From a virus: DNA of 55,319 bases. Below, piece by piece: positions 5,719-13,655 of the stretch. The position numbers and the translations under genes were made by a program. The notes below the pieces were generated by a model. That model saw only the letters and a list, made by a program, of their open reading frames with translations, did not search any database and was not told the DNA's origin. Each line of letters starts with the position of its first letter. Positions within the stretch are counted from its first letter, which is position 1. Location: positions 1 through 55,319 of the IMG/VR virus record IMGVR_UViG_3300036835_000046. One strand, written 5' to 3'.

Positions 5719-6948
5719 ATGGTTGCCAAGGATGTGTCGGTCGGCCTGACTTACAACGTCATGGTCAGCGACAAGATCGTGCCGGTGCGCCTGACTGGCG
5801 AGTGCCCCTACGGCGGCTGGTACGGCATCAACACTGTCACTGACCAGAAGGTCAGGATCAAGACGGCGGGACGCCTGCGCGAGCAGGTCATCGTCAACTC
5901 GGACCACCGTGGCCAGACGGACTCTGGCAAGATCACCCCGATTCAGGAGAGCAACACCGTGAGCACCACCCAGACCCCCACCGTGACCGCCGCCGACCGC
6001 CGCGCCAAGCGTGCCAAGTCGGCCAAGGTGACGGCCCCCGAGCCGGACGGCCCCAAGATGGCCGACGTGCCCGCCAAGCCGCCCGTCGCGGTCAAGCCGA
6101 CCGCCGTCAAGTCGGCTGCCAAGAAGACGACGGCCAGCAAGCCGACCGTAGCCAAGAAGACGGCTGCCAAGTCGGTGGCCAGCAAGCCCGCGAGCAAGCC
6201 CGCTGCCGCCAAGTCGGCGGCCAAGCCCACCCCTGCCAAGCCCGCTGCCAAGAAGGCGGCTCCGGCCAAGCCGACCGCCAAGGTGACGGTCAACAAGGAC
6301 ACCCCCACCGACAACTCGGTGGACATCGACAAGCTGGCGGCGATGGTCGTCGCCAAGCTCATGCAGGACAACAACGACAACAACAAGGAGAGCAACACCG
6401 TGCCCACCCGCAAGATCAAGGGCGGCAACGCCGCCGCCAAGAAGTCCACGACCACCCGCTCGACGGCCAAGCCCGCCGCCAAGCGCTCGACCGCCAAGGT
6501 CGCTGCCAAGCGCTCGACCGCCAAGGTCGCTGCCAAGCCGACGACGGCCGCGCCGTCCGTCACCGTCAACGACGACGGCTCCGTGACCGTCATCCTGACG
6601 GCGCTCAAGGAGACGCCGAACAAGTTCCAGTTCGGCCAGCCCAAGGGCACCGCCAACCCGCTGGTCACCGGCTTCTACGTGACCAAGGAGGGCATCGACG
6701 CGCTGGTCGCGGCGACCGACGAGGACGCCGACGCGGTGCTGGAGTTGACCTACGAGCCGCACGGCGGCAACCAGCCCAAGCACTCGACCCGCTGGGACGA
6801 GCAGCACGGCAACGACTCCCCGGCGTCCACGCTCTACCTGATGAACGCGGCGCTGTCCTCGCTCGGTGCCAAGGAGGGCGACAAGATCAACGCCGACGTG
6901 GCCATCGAGGGCGACAGCAGCATCGCGCTGACCCTCTGGGTCGCCTAG
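5719..6948 (+). CDS. Histone H1-like Ala/Lys-rich protein with internal in-frame starts (409 aa)
   Basis: Three parts are visible. Residues 1-80 are a small beta-rich domain. Residues about 81-280 are two Ala/Lys/Thr/Pro-rich tails with KKTAAKS-type repeats like bacterial histone H1 tails, split by an acidic helix (VDIDKLAAMVVAKLMQD). Residues about 280-409 form a folded C-terminal domain (SVTVNDDGSVTVILTALKE). Codon 81 (GTG at 5959) and codon 228 (GTG at 6400) are each preceded by the same GGAGAGCAACACC, a ribosome-binding site at good spacing, both in frame. Shorter products of 329 and 182 residues are therefore likely, or the gene is a fusion of three. DNA binding is inferred from composition. 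Confidence 0.75.
   Translation: MVAKDVSVGLTYNVMVSDKIVPVRLTGECPYGGWYGINTVTDQKVRIKTAGRLREQVIVNSDHRGQTDSGKITPIQESNTVSTTQTPTVTAADRRAKRAKSAKVTAPEPDGPKMADVPAKPPVAVKPTAVKSAAKKTTASKPTVAKKTAAKSVASKPASKPAAAKSAAKPTPAKPAAKKAAPAKPTAKVTVNKDTPTDNSVDIDKLAAMVVAKLMQDNNDNNKESNTVPTRKIKGGNAAAKKSTTTRSTAKPAAKRSTAKVAAKRSTAKVAAKPTTAAPSVTVNDDGSVTVILTALKETPNKFQFGQPKGTANPLVTGFYVTKEGIDALVAATDEDADAVLELTYEPHGGNQPKHSTRWDEQHGNDSPASTLYLMNAALSSLGAKEGDKINADVAIEGDSSIALTLWVA
5944..5961 (+). promoter_or_regulatory. Internal ribosome-binding site and GTG (site 1)
   Basis: AGGAGAGCAACACC-GTG inside the 409-residue gene, in frame. Repeated almost exactly at 6385-6402. Confidence 0.5.
6385..6402 (+). promoter_or_regulatory. Internal ribosome-binding site and GTG (site 2)
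   Basis: AAGGAGAGCAACACC-GTG, in frame with the 409-residue gene. It would start a 182-residue product with one basic tail plus the folded C-terminal domain. Confidence 0.5.
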
Positions 6949-6961
6949 CAGTAACCGTCAA

Positions 6962-6985
6962 GGGGGAGGGCTTCGGCTCTCCCCC
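6962..6985 (+). terminator. UUCG-capped hairpin terminator
   Basis: Ten pairs, GGGGGAG-GGC with a TTCG tetraloop and GCT-CTCCCCC, 13 bases after the stop. A very stable stem without a U-run. Same family as 3872-3897. Confidence 0.65.
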
Positions 6986-7023
6986 GCTTCACCGTCAAAG
7001 TAACAACTAGGAGAACAACAACC

Positions 7024-7416
7024 ATGAAGAATGTCCGTATTGCCCTGCTCGTCGGTGCTGGTGCCCTGCTGATCGGTGCGGTCGGGCCGTGGGCCTCGAT
7101 GCTCGGTGTCATCAACGTCGGCCCGACGGCCAACGGTGAGACGGCCGCTGTCGTGTTCGGTGGCGCTGCCATCCTGGCGGTCAGCGCGTTCACCCTGCGT
7201 GCCACTCGCGCGATCTCGATCAGCGTCGGCCTGCTCGCTCTGGCCGAATCGATCTACACGCTCGTCAAGATCGCTGACATCAAGTCGAGCGCCGGTGAGT
7301 TCGGTGGCCTGATCCAGCCGGGTTGGGGCGTCTACCTCACTGTCATCGCCGGTCTGTACCTCGTCGTCTCGACGTTCGTCGTCAAGCGCACTGGCAACGT
7401 GCCGGTCGCCGCGTAG
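7024..7416 (+). CDS. Four-helix membrane protein (130 aa)
   Basis: ATG behind GGAGA. Four hydrophobic segments are visible at about residues 6-26, 40-57, 65-84 and 102-122, with a basic N-terminus (MKNVRIALL) and short polar loops; the first loop carries GPWASMLGVINVGPT. The layout matches small actinobacterial integral membrane proteins. It may alter the host membrane or be a holin-like accessory, but the canonical lysis genes are at 35.8-37.5 kb. Sits with the exported protein that follows. Confidence 0.7.
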   Translation: MKNVRIALLVGAGALLIGAVGPWASMLGVINVGPTANGETAAVVFGGAAILAVSAFTLRATRAISISVGLLALAESIYTLVKIADIKSSAGEFGGLIQPGWGVYLTVIAGLYLVVSTFVVKRTGNVPVAA

Positions 7417-7456
7417 TTCACCCTCAGTCCACAACAACAACCAAGAGTACAACACA

Positions 7457-7774
7457 ATGCGCAAGCTCATCACCCTCGCTCTCGTCACCCTCGTCGGCAG
7501 CGGCATCGCCGCCTCGTCGGCCAGCGCCTACGGCTGGATGTCGGTCGCCAAGGGCAGGCAGCAGGTCCGGCTGTTCAACCAGGAGGTCGCCAATGGACTG
7601 GACGACGTGATCTCCACCAGCGTCCGGGGCTGCTTCCGGCGCACTGCCAAGAGCGTCGAATGCACGTCGATCATCACCTTCAGTGACATGACGTGCGAGT
7701 CCCAGGACCGCGCCGACTGGAAGTCCTGGACCTACATCCGCGTCCACGGCATCGGCAAGGCGCACTGCTACTAG
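7457..7774 (+). CDS. Small exported protein with four cysteines (105 aa)
   Basis: A clear Sec signal peptide: basic start MRKLITLALV, hydrophobic core, and SSASA with cleavage expected after Ala-Xaa-Ala near residue 24. The mature part is about 80 residues, basic, with four cysteines (GCFR, VECTS, MTCES, KAHCY) that could form two disulfides. Only a weak AAGAG ribosome-binding site is seen. Together with the preceding membrane protein this suggests cell-envelope action. Function unknown. Confidence 0.7.
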   Translation: MRKLITLALVTLVGSGIAASSASAYGWMSVAKGRQQVRLFNQEVANGLDDVISTSVRGCFRRTAKSVECTSIITFSDMTCESQDRADWKSWTYIRVHGIGKAHCY

Positions 7775-7781
7775 CAACACC

Positions 7782-7805
7782 GCTGCCATCCTAACGGGTG
7801 GCGGC
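7782..7805 (+). terminator. Hairpin GCTGCCATCC/GGGTGGCGGC
   Basis: Ten pairs including two G-U, with a TAAC loop, 8 bases after the stop at 7774. A second small hairpin, CCGCT-GAA-AGCGG, follows at 7848-7860 before the next gene. Confidence 0.6.
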
Positions 7806-7887
7806 GACTCAGCGTCAGTCTAAATGGGCCTGGGCTGGCGCTGAGCCGCTGAAAGCGGACCCCACACACGTTCCAAGGAGAACAGCA

Positions 7888-8148
7888 ATGTCTGCACCCC
7901 TGATTGACGACGGCACCTACGAGCCGCGTACGCCGGAAGATGGCACCGACCTTGACTATGCCAGTCTGCATGGAGTCGAGTGCCCGACCTGTGGCAGCTT
8001 CCCGATGGGACAAGGCTGCTACCACATCTGCCCCAACTCGGTGTGCTACTACAGCCCCGAGCAGGAGAAGGCCGACGACCCCTGGTACGGCATGGACGAT
8101 CAGCGCGAGCGTTACGCTGGCGAACTGATCGGCCTAGAGGACAACTGA
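7888..8148 (+). CDS. Zinc-ribbon protein (86 aa)
   Basis: ATG at 7888 follows AAGGAGA; an upstream in-frame ATG at 7798 lies in the hairpin region and is rejected. Residues about 30-55 carry CPTCGSFPMGQGCYHICPN, a four-cysteine/histidine zinc knuckle. The rest is acidic. It starts a dense run of overlapping small genes (7888-10161). Likely a protein- or nucleic-acid-binding adaptor; the exact role is unknown. Confidence 0.7.
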   Translation: MSAPLIDDGTYEPRTPEDGTDLDYASLHGVECPTCGSFPMGQGCYHICPNSVCYYSPEQEKADDPWYGMDDQRERYAGELIGLEDN

Positions 8149-8149
8149 C

Positions 8150-8392
8150 ATGGCATTCGGCCTGCGTACTGGCGACCATGTGGCCGATCTCGGTGGGCGC
8201 TATCTGACAGTGATCCTGTCAGGTGGGCTGCGCTCACTGTGTCGGCGCGACGGTGACAACGCCATCGACTACTACTACAACCACGATCTCGTCAAGCTGA
8301 CGGTGTGTCCTGGTTGTGGACATCTGACCGAACCCTACGCTCCGTGCGGCTCGCCGGAGTGTCACATTCGACCGGAGGACGACCATGAATAA
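8150..8392 (+). CDS. Zinc-ribbon protein (80 aa)
   Basis: ATG one base after the previous stop. An SH3-like beta N-terminus (GDHVADLGGRYLTVILSGG) is followed by CPGCGHLTEPYAPCGSPECH, a four-ligand zinc motif. Its 3' end overlaps the next gene by 8 bases. Domain order, beta barrel then zinc knuckle, parallels the 4855-5424 protein. Function unknown. Confidence 0.7.
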   Translation: MAFGLRTGDHVADLGGRYLTVILSGGLRSLCRRDGDNAIDYYYNHDLVKLTVCPGCGHLTEPYAPCGSPECHIRPEDDHE

Positions 8393-8774
8393 CAACTCGT
8401 TTGACAACTACGTCAAGGAGATCGAGGCTCGCGCCAATCCGGCCGAGCGTGAGATGCTGACGCAGGCTCGCAATCGCGCGATGATGGAGCTTGACGAGAT
8501 CGAGCGCCGCCAGCGCAAGCGCGAGATCGTGGAGGCGTTCGGCAAGCGGCTGGAGAGCGAGTTCCCGACCGGCGTCGTCTGGCTGGCCCCGCCGACGATG
8601 TACGGCCAGTGCATCCAACTGGCCTTGCCGGGAGGCTGGGACGTGACTATGATCCCGGCCAACGGTGAGGTCTGGGTCACACTGCCAAGTGGGAACCGCT
8701 TGACCGACGCGCCGGTCTACCAGCCCGACGACAACGACATGATCGCTTACATCAAGGAGAACACATCCGCATGA
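8385..8774 (+). CDS. Hypothetical protein (129 aa)
   Basis: ATG at 8385 behind GGAGG. N-terminal 60 residues are a long charged helix (MLTQARNRAMMELDEIERRQ; RKREIVEAFGKRLESEF), likely coiled coil, followed by a beta-rich region (WDVTMIPANGEVWVTLPSGN). No recognised family. Its terminal AAGGAGA supplies the ribosome-binding site of the overlapping next gene. Confidence 0.65.
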   Translation: MNNNSFDNYVKEIEARANPAEREMLTQARNRAMMELDEIERRQRKREIVEAFGKRLESEFPTGVVWLAPPTMYGQCIQLALPGGWDVTMIPANGEVWVTLPSGNRLTDAPVYQPDDNDMIAYIKENTSA

Positions 8775-9031
8775 GCAGTGACATTCCCAACCGCAGCGGC
8801 GGCAAGACGCTGATGGATCGCCTCTACACAGTGGCGCTGGCCGTCGGCATCGACAGCAACAACCCCGAGGGCGGTGTCAATCATGACAGCGCAGATGACG
8901 ACATCATCGAGGTCATCTGTGACATCGCTCGCGGCAACCCCTTCAACCTGCCGATCCACATGGACCGGCTGACCGAGTACCAGCGCGCCACTGTGCTGCG
9001 CGCCTTCTACGACGGAGCGTACGACCGATGA
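8771..9031 (+). CDS. Hypothetical acidic protein (86 aa)
   Basis: ATGA overlap with the previous gene. Contains helices LMDRLYTVALAVG and DDDIIEVICDIAR and an RLTEYQRATVLRAFYDGAYD C-terminus. Soluble and acidic. Function unknown; position in an unbroken chain of overlapping genes implies co-translation with neighbours. Confidence 0.65.
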   Translation: MSSDIPNRSGGKTLMDRLYTVALAVGIDSNNPEGGVNHDSADDDIIEVICDIARGNPFNLPIHMDRLTEYQRATVLRAFYDGAYDR

Positions 9032-9390
9032 ACACCACGCTTGACGGGACCGACCTGGACCTGTACTGCAACGAGATCGACGGCACGCTGCATCAACTGC
9101 TCGCGCCGATCACGTACCAGTACGTGCCTGCCGAGGGTCCCATCAAGGAGGGTTACACCGACCCGCCGACGCACTGTGTGCGGCTCGACCTGTCGGACAT
9201 CCCGTCCGATGACCAGCGGGTTGCCTTCTTGCTCATGCGGATGCTGCTCCAGAGCGCCAATTCGCTGACTGGCACGCTGCGCTATGACCTGTGCGCCGAT
9301 CACACCGACTGCCCGGAGCATGATGCTCACGTGCGCCGGACGGTCACGCGCATCCTTCACCGGCTCGCCAACTTCGACGGCAAGGACTGA
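9028..9390 (+). CDS. Hypothetical protein (120 aa)
   Basis: ATGA overlap with the preceding gene. Mixed alpha/beta; hydrophobic helix RVAFLLMRMLLQSANSLTG in the middle and a histidine/cysteine cluster (CADHTDCPEHDAHVRRT) that could bind a metal. No known family. Followed one base later by the next ATG. Confidence 0.65.
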   Translation: MNTTLDGTDLDLYCNEIDGTLHQLLAPITYQYVPAEGPIKEGYTDPPTHCVRLDLSDIPSDDQRVAFLLMRMLLQSANSLTGTLRYDLCADHTDCPEHDAHVRRTVTRILHRLANFDGKD

Positions 9391-9391
9391 C

Positions 9392-9583
9392 ATGCCCTGT
9401 ATCGACATCTACCTTGTCATCGTGGACAACGGTGACATCGAACCGGAACTGTGGGCCTTCCACAACGGCACGCAGGCCGAGGAGTTCGCTGCACTTCGTG
9501 GTGGTGACATCCATGATGTCACTGTCATGGACAGGCAGGCCGCCCAGACGCTCATCGATGAAGAAGAAGTGGAGCCGCACTAG
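9392..9583 (+). CDS. Small acidic protein (63 aa)
   Basis: ATG at 9392 one base after the preceding stop. It begins MPCIDIYLVIVDNGDIEPEL and ends in an acidic tail EEEVEPH, with a beta-alpha-beta pattern. The 190 bases contain five TGACA/TGTCA pentamers, a good illustration of that bias within codons. Function unknown. Confidence 0.6.
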   Translation: MPCIDIYLVIVDNGDIEPELWAFHNGTQAEEFAALRGGDIHDVTVMDRQAAQTLIDEEEVEPH

Positions 9584-9991
9584 ATGCACTGCGTCATCAA
9601 CCAGCACGGCGTGGCCTGCCTGATCGACACCGAGACGCGCTGCCGTGAGTACGCCGACAAGTTCGGCGGCACCGTTCACCTCTACGTAAGGACAAGCAAC
9701 ATGACACAGCCTCAGTTCAGCATCGGGGACCGGGTGTTCTCCCACTACACCAAGAACACCGCCGCCGGGGTGAGCGGGTGGGGAACCATCGCTCGCATTG
9801 ACACCACCTACCGTGACCAGAAACACGGTGTCACCGGCTCGCCGCTGCCCGACACCACGTGGTACGAGGTCACGTCCGACGAGGGTGCCACGCACCTGCT
9901 GGACGACGCCCACGGCAACTGGGACATGGCCCGCATCGTGCCGCCGCACATCGCCATGCGCTACGGCTACGGACCCGATCCCAAGCCGTAA
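9584..9991 (+). CDS. Hypothetical protein with a conserved-looking core (135 aa)
   Basis: ATG directly abuts the previous stop. A second in-frame ATG at 9701 has AAGGA at 9 bases and begins MTQPQFSIGDRVFSHY, so two products or a 96-residue main product are possible. The C-terminal 90 residues are an SH3-like beta domain with a block GNWDMARIVPPHIAMRYGYG that resembles, from memory, small proteins of other actinobacteriophages. Biochemical function unknown. Confidence 0.65.
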   Translation: MHCVINQHGVACLIDTETRCREYADKFGGTVHLYVRTSNMTQPQFSIGDRVFSHYTKNTAAGVSGWGTIARIDTTYRDQKHGVTGSPLPDTTWYEVTSDEGATHLLDDAHGNWDMARIVPPHIAMRYGYGPDPKP

Positions 9992-10161
9992 TGGAGCAGC
10001 GCGTCAAGTTCATTGCCAGCGGCTCGCTGGCGAGCTTCCGGCAGACGCTCCAGACAGTCGCCAACATGATGACGGAGGATGGTTTTCGGATCACCTCCAC
10101 ATCAACCTTCGTCAACCCCAGCTTCTACTACGCGACCATCGTCGCAATCAAGGAGGACTAG
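9991..10161 (+). CDS. Small hypothetical protein (56 aa)
   Basis: The ATG shares its A with the preceding TAA. Sequence starts MEQRVKFIASGSLASFRQTL, followed by a helix and ending with FVNPSFYYATIVAIKED; the final codons contain the AAGGAGG used by the next gene. Mixed alpha/beta. Function unknown. Confidence 0.6.
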   Translation: MEQRVKFIASGSLASFRQTLQTVANMMTEDGFRITSTSTFVNPSFYYATIVAIKED

Positions 10162-10165
10162 CAAC

Positions 10166-10456
10166 ATGCTTGCCAGTGTCACACAGAACCTCATCGTTCG
10201 AGTCAGCCCCGTCAACACGCCGCTCAAGGAGAACGGCTGGGGTGAAGTGCTCGGCTACTACCGGGCCTATGTCGCCGGTGGTGACAACGACGAGCGGGTG
10301 TTCATTGCTGCCGAGTCGGAGACGATGCGTGGCATCGTACCGATGACGGTCGGCTATGGCACCCACGCCACGGCCCGGATGGCGGTTCTCAACGCCATTG
10401 ACGACTACGAGAGCAAGTTCGGCCCCATCGCGGTGGCCGACACCGACAACAACTAG
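10166..10456 (+). CDS. Hypothetical protein (96 aa)
   Basis: ATG at 10166 with AAGGAGG 9 bases upstream. Beta strand NLIVRVSPVN, then WGEVLGYYRAYVAGGDNDER, a helix rich in Ala/Met (GTHATARMAVLNAIDDYES) and an acidic tail. No motif recognised. The reverse strand also has a long open frame here, but it is a codon-bias shadow. Confidence 0.65.
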   Translation: MLASVTQNLIVRVSPVNTPLKENGWGEVLGYYRAYVAGGDNDERVFIAAESETMRGIVPMTVGYGTHATARMAVLNAIDDYESKFGPIAVADTDNN

Positions 10457-10468
10457 GAGGACACACTC

Positions 10469-11071
10469 ATGGAGAACGAGAACCCCATCGACATGGCGCA
10501 GGTTCGCGCCAACGTCGTCCAGCGCATCCTCGACAAGATCAAGGCGCGTGACAACCTGCGTGGCTTCGTGTTCAACGTCGAGCACTCGCCCGACATCGAC
10601 AACGTGGGTCGCCGTGACTACAACGGTGACATCGTGGCGCTGTCGGTGCTGGCCGAGAGCACGGCGTTCCACATGGAGAACGACATGAACCTGGACATCG
10701 AGCAGTTGGGCTTCCTCATCGCCCGCGATGTCATCCAGCCGATGCTGCGCGACGACGACGGCTCGCCGCACCCCACCGAGGGTGCGGTCGTCTGGATCAC
10801 CTCCAACCGCTACATGCCTCCCTGGCGCGATCTGGAGGACGTGGAGGCGATCTGGCAGGCCGAGGGCAATGAGGACGGCTATTGCAGCCATCTGATCGAG
10901 CGGATCGAGGAGGTGTGTGGCAATCAGCTTGGCTTGTTCATCGCCACGCCCGACTATGACAACGCGCTCTACGCGGTCGATCTGAAGGTCTGGGAGTACA
11001 TCGACCCGGACGACCAGGAGCACGATCCGTCCGACCTCAACGACGAGTGGCGTCGGATCGAGGACGAGTAG
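10469..11071 (+). CDS. Hypothetical acidic protein (200 aa)
   Basis: ATG behind AGGAGG. Strongly acidic, largely helical (QVRANVVQRILDKIKARDN; EQLGFLIARDVIQPMLRDDD). A central segment EGAVVWITSNRYMPPWRDLE and a C-terminal LFIATPDYDNALYAVDLKVW suggest a folded alpha/beta protein. No catalytic motif recognised. It may pair with the following larger gene. Confidence 0.65.
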   Translation: MENENPIDMAQVRANVVQRILDKIKARDNLRGFVFNVEHSPDIDNVGRRDYNGDIVALSVLAESTAFHMENDMNLDIEQLGFLIARDVIQPMLRDDDGSPHPTEGAVVWITSNRYMPPWRDLEDVEAIWQAEGNEDGYCSHLIERIEEVCGNQLGLFIATPDYDNALYAVDLKVWEYIDPDDQEHDPSDLNDEWRRIEDE

Positions 11072-11103
11072 TAACAACCCGCAATCCTGACAGGAGGATT
11101 CAC

Positions 11104-12519
11104 ATGTCACATCACATCCCTTGGCTTCAGGCCGAGATCAAGCGTGCCCGCGACCCGCGTGGCCGTGGCCGCAAGCTCCAGAACAACACCTACCTGCGTC
11201 AGTTGGAGGACGGCTCGCTGGTCGTCCGCCTCCATGCCACCGACATCGTGACTGTCACTCCGGATGGCGACTTCATCCTCCGCAGCGGCGGCTATCACAC
11301 GAACACGACCAGGGACCGGATCACCTCCTACTCCCCGATGACGTGGCGCACGCTGCTGTCGGAGCACGGTGACTGGTACGTGCGGCTGACGCCGGACCCC
11401 AGCGATCCGCGTCCGGAGGTCGTCCACCGCTCCGTCTGCAAGCCCTATACGGCCGACAACCCCGGCGACGAGCCGGTCAAGTCGAGCGCGGGCTGCATAG
11501 CGGGCGACCTGCTGGCCGTCCCGCACGTCAACGAGAAGCTGCACATCTTCCGCAAGGACATGCAGGCGGGCGATGTCATCGTCTATGACAATGCGGTGGA
11601 GAACGGCCGCGAGCCGGACAAGTACGACTTCATCGACATCGAGCGGTCGTGGGTCAGCCACGTCTACTACGGCGAGTCGGCCCAGTGCTACCAGGACGAC
11701 GGCTGGGGCATGCTGGATGACAACAGCAACCCTCACAGAAGCTCGTTCGTCAACGACGACGGTGAGACGGTCCAGTACGAGCAGTGCGCTCACTGTGCGG
11801 CGTTCGATCTGGTCCATGAGCAGTGGCGCTATGCCATGCACGGCGGTCGCTGGGAGCGGCGCTATGACCGCTGGCGCGGCTATGCCCTCTACGCGGCCAA
11901 CCTGAACCTGCATGGCAGCATGGAGGCGTGGCAGGCGGCGTACATCGAGGACTTCCGTGCCCGCCGTGCCTACCTGAAGGCCGAGCGTGAGTGGGACGAG
12001 CGCAATCGGGTGCCCTTCTATGAGGGCATCGTGGTTGACAGTGACGGTTACGCTCAGCGTGAGGGTGGCCCGTCGAAGGCCAAGCTCGACCGCCACAAGC
12101 GCGAGGTCGCCCGCATTCGTCGCGCCGTCAACAGGTTCATTGACGGTTACGTCAAGGAGCTTCGCAAGGGCACGATGCCGATGCCCAGCGGTGCCGACTG
12201 CTGGTATTGCTCGCTGCGTACGGAGAGCGGGCAGCCGATGGGTGACAATGCCCAGACGCTTCACAGTGACGGCACGGTGACGCGGGAGGTCAACACCGAC
12301 CACCTGTGGAGCCACATCGAGGAGGGCTACTACGTGCCGAGCCTCGCTGTCAACGCTCTGCGGGAGCGCGGTTACAAGGACGTTGGCATCTACTTCTGGC
12401 TCGACATGGACCAGGAGGCTGGCACGATGGGCAAGGCCAGCAGCGACTACAAGGGCTTGCGCCGCGACCTGCGCAAGTACATGCTCAAGCGGCTGCTGCC
12501 GACCGCACCGACCGCCTAA
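11104..12519 (+). CDS. Large hypothetical protein (471 aa)
   Basis: ATG at 11104 with AGGAGG 7 bases upstream; the frame is open further back to 11047 inside the previous gene. Residues about 20-75 (NNTYLRQLEDGSLVVRLHAT...TPDGDFILRSGG) form a beta-rich domain of a type I recall in other phage hypothetical proteins. A central part has aromatic-rich helices (EQWRYAMHGGRWERRYDRWR) and a CAHC pair; near residue 370 a CWYCSL pair suggests zinc binding. Catalytic function unknown. The long reverse frame here is a shadow. Confidence 0.7.
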   Translation: MSHHIPWLQAEIKRARDPRGRGRKLQNNTYLRQLEDGSLVVRLHATDIVTVTPDGDFILRSGGYHTNTTRDRITSYSPMTWRTLLSEHGDWYVRLTPDPSDPRPEVVHRSVCKPYTADNPGDEPVKSSAGCIAGDLLAVPHVNEKLHIFRKDMQAGDVIVYDNAVENGREPDKYDFIDIERSWVSHVYYGESAQCYQDDGWGMLDDNSNPHRSSFVNDDGETVQYEQCAHCAAFDLVHEQWRYAMHGGRWERRYDRWRGYALYAANLNLHGSMEAWQAAYIEDFRARRAYLKAEREWDERNRVPFYEGIVVDSDGYAQREGGPSKAKLDRHKREVARIRRAVNRFIDGYVKELRKGTMPMPSGADCWYCSLRTESGQPMGDNAQTLHSDGTVTREVNTDHLWSHIEEGYYVPSLAVNALRERGYKDVGIYFWLDMDQEAGTMGKASSDYKGLRRDLRKYMLKRLLPTAPTA

Positions 12520-12531
12520 GACAACGACAAC

Positions 12532-12559
12532 GAGGGGGCTGGCTACGGCTGGCCCCCTC
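12532..12559 (+). terminator. TACG-capped 12-pair hairpin
   Basis: GAGGGGGC-TGGC / GCTG-GCCCCCTC with a TACG loop, 12 bases after the stop at 12519 and 18 bases before the next start. Two G-U pairs. No U-run. Same family as the other G-rich hairpins in the window. Confidence 0.6.
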
Positions 12560-12577
12560 ATCCCTACGGAGGACAAC

Positions 12578-13231
12578 ATGAACAACAAGTCACTTGACTT
12601 TCCGATCCCGCAAGACTTCCTCGACATCGACCCGGTGGCCGCACACTGGGTCGCTGCCCACCCCGGCGACAACCGCACGTACTTCGTGCCGGACACCGAT
12701 GTCCACAACGACATGACCGCTGCCATGATGTCGGAGATCCCCGGTCAGGACGACACGGTGACGCCGCGCGACCTCAAGGCGAGCCGCTTCTGGGGCTTCT
12801 GCATGAGCTACTTGATGCAGGACGGCAACCTCGCAGTGCCCGGTGGGCGCTACGGCCGCGACACCCGCGACTGCGCCGAGTTCGCCATCATCATGGCGCT
12901 TGTCATGCGCTACCACGGCGGCGAGCCGATCAGCTACTACCAGTTGAACAGCGACATGGGCCTCGTCGTCAACTCCAGCGACGGGGTGGCCGACCTGCTG
13001 AGCGAGAGCCAGTACATGATGGATGACATCGGTCTGGAGAGTGTCAACCTCAAGGAACTGCTCGGTGACGAGTACATCCCGCAGACGAAGCTCGAACGGC
13101 TCGCCAAGTGGGCCGAGGTCAGCATGGGCAGCGACGAGGACACCGTGACGATCACGTTCGATGAAGATGACGCCGAGCGGCTCGTCAGCGACATCATGGA
13201 TGGCAAGTTCATGGATCGGCAGGGCGAATGA
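12578..13231 (+). CDS. Hypothetical protein (217 aa)
   Basis: ATG at 12578 behind GGAGGA. The frame is open far upstream into the preceding gene but that part is a shadow. Features: SLDFPIPQDFLDIDPVAAHW at the N-terminus, a helix RDCAEFAIIMALVMRYHGG, and an acidic C-terminus (TFDEDDAERLVSDIMDG). No family recognised. It overlaps the next gene by ATGA. Confidence 0.65.
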   Translation: MNNKSLDFPIPQDFLDIDPVAAHWVAAHPGDNRTYFVPDTDVHNDMTAAMMSEIPGQDDTVTPRDLKASRFWGFCMSYLMQDGNLAVPGGRYGRDTRDCAEFAIIMALVMRYHGGEPISYYQLNSDMGLVVNSSDGVADLLSESQYMMDDIGLESVNLKELLGDEYIPQTKLERLAKWAEVSMGSDEDTVTITFDEDDAERLVSDIMDGKFMDRQGE

Positions 13232-13482
13232 GCCGCCACCTCCTGACCAACGAGAAGGGCGAGTGGGCGGTTGGCTGGGATCAGCCGCTCCAGTCCTTCT
13301 ACCTGCAACTGTACGACGAGAACCTGCCGGAAGATGACAACCCTGTCATCTGGGCCGGGGCCACGCGGGAGAGCCGCATGTATGAGGTCGATGACCTTGT
13401 GCGTGTCGCTCGCCGCAATGGCCTTGCCATCCCCTACAGCCTGCAAGTGACCCTCTACGGTGACAAGGACGACGGCAAGTGA
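13228..13482 (+). CDS. Small hypothetical protein (84 aa)
   Basis: ATGA overlap. Starts MSRHLLTNEKGEWAVGWDQP and contains FYLQLYDENLPEDDNPVIW followed by a helix with VDDLVRVARRNGLAIP, which reads like a small beta-then-helix domain. Function unknown. Co-translated with neighbours. Confidence 0.65.
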   Translation: MSRHLLTNEKGEWAVGWDQPLQSFYLQLYDENLPEDDNPVIWAGATRESRMYEVDDLVRVARRNGLAIPYSLQVTLYGDKDDGK

Positions 13483-13655
13483 AGCCGACCAGCACCGTCA
13501 TCCACCTGTGGCTGCCCCAGAAGGGCTATGCCAAGGTTGGCGAAGCGCGGGCCTACGGGGCCTGTGGGACCAGCGTGGGGCGCTTCTCGCCCCGCATCGA
13601 GGAAGTCAACTGTTCGGCCTGCATCGAGGCCAACGACAAGGAGAACGACAAGTGA
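13479..13655 (+). CDS. Small zinc-finger-like protein (58 aa)
   Basis: GTG at 13479 overlaps the preceding stop by 4 bases (GTGA). The frame gives VKPTSTVIHLWLPQKGYAKV, then YGACGTSVGRF and VNCSACIEANDKENDK: one Cys plus a CSAC pair, a short zinc-ribbon-like layout. Good codon use and perfect packing between flanking genes support it. Its last codons carry AAGGAGA for the next gene. Confidence 0.6.
   Translation: MKPTSTVIHLWLPQKGYAKVGEARAYGACGTSVGRFSPRIEEVNCSACIEANDKENDK

Noticed and set aside
5677-6807. Leftward Gly/Arg/Leu-rich frame opposite the histone-like gene
   Set aside because: Complement of GCC/AAG repeats, not an independent gene.
11107-12726. Long leftward open frame (539 codons) opposite the 471-aa gene
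   Set aside because: Mirror of strong codon bias on the other strand; Val/Ala/Leu/Arg-rich, no ribosome-binding site, no protein-like features.
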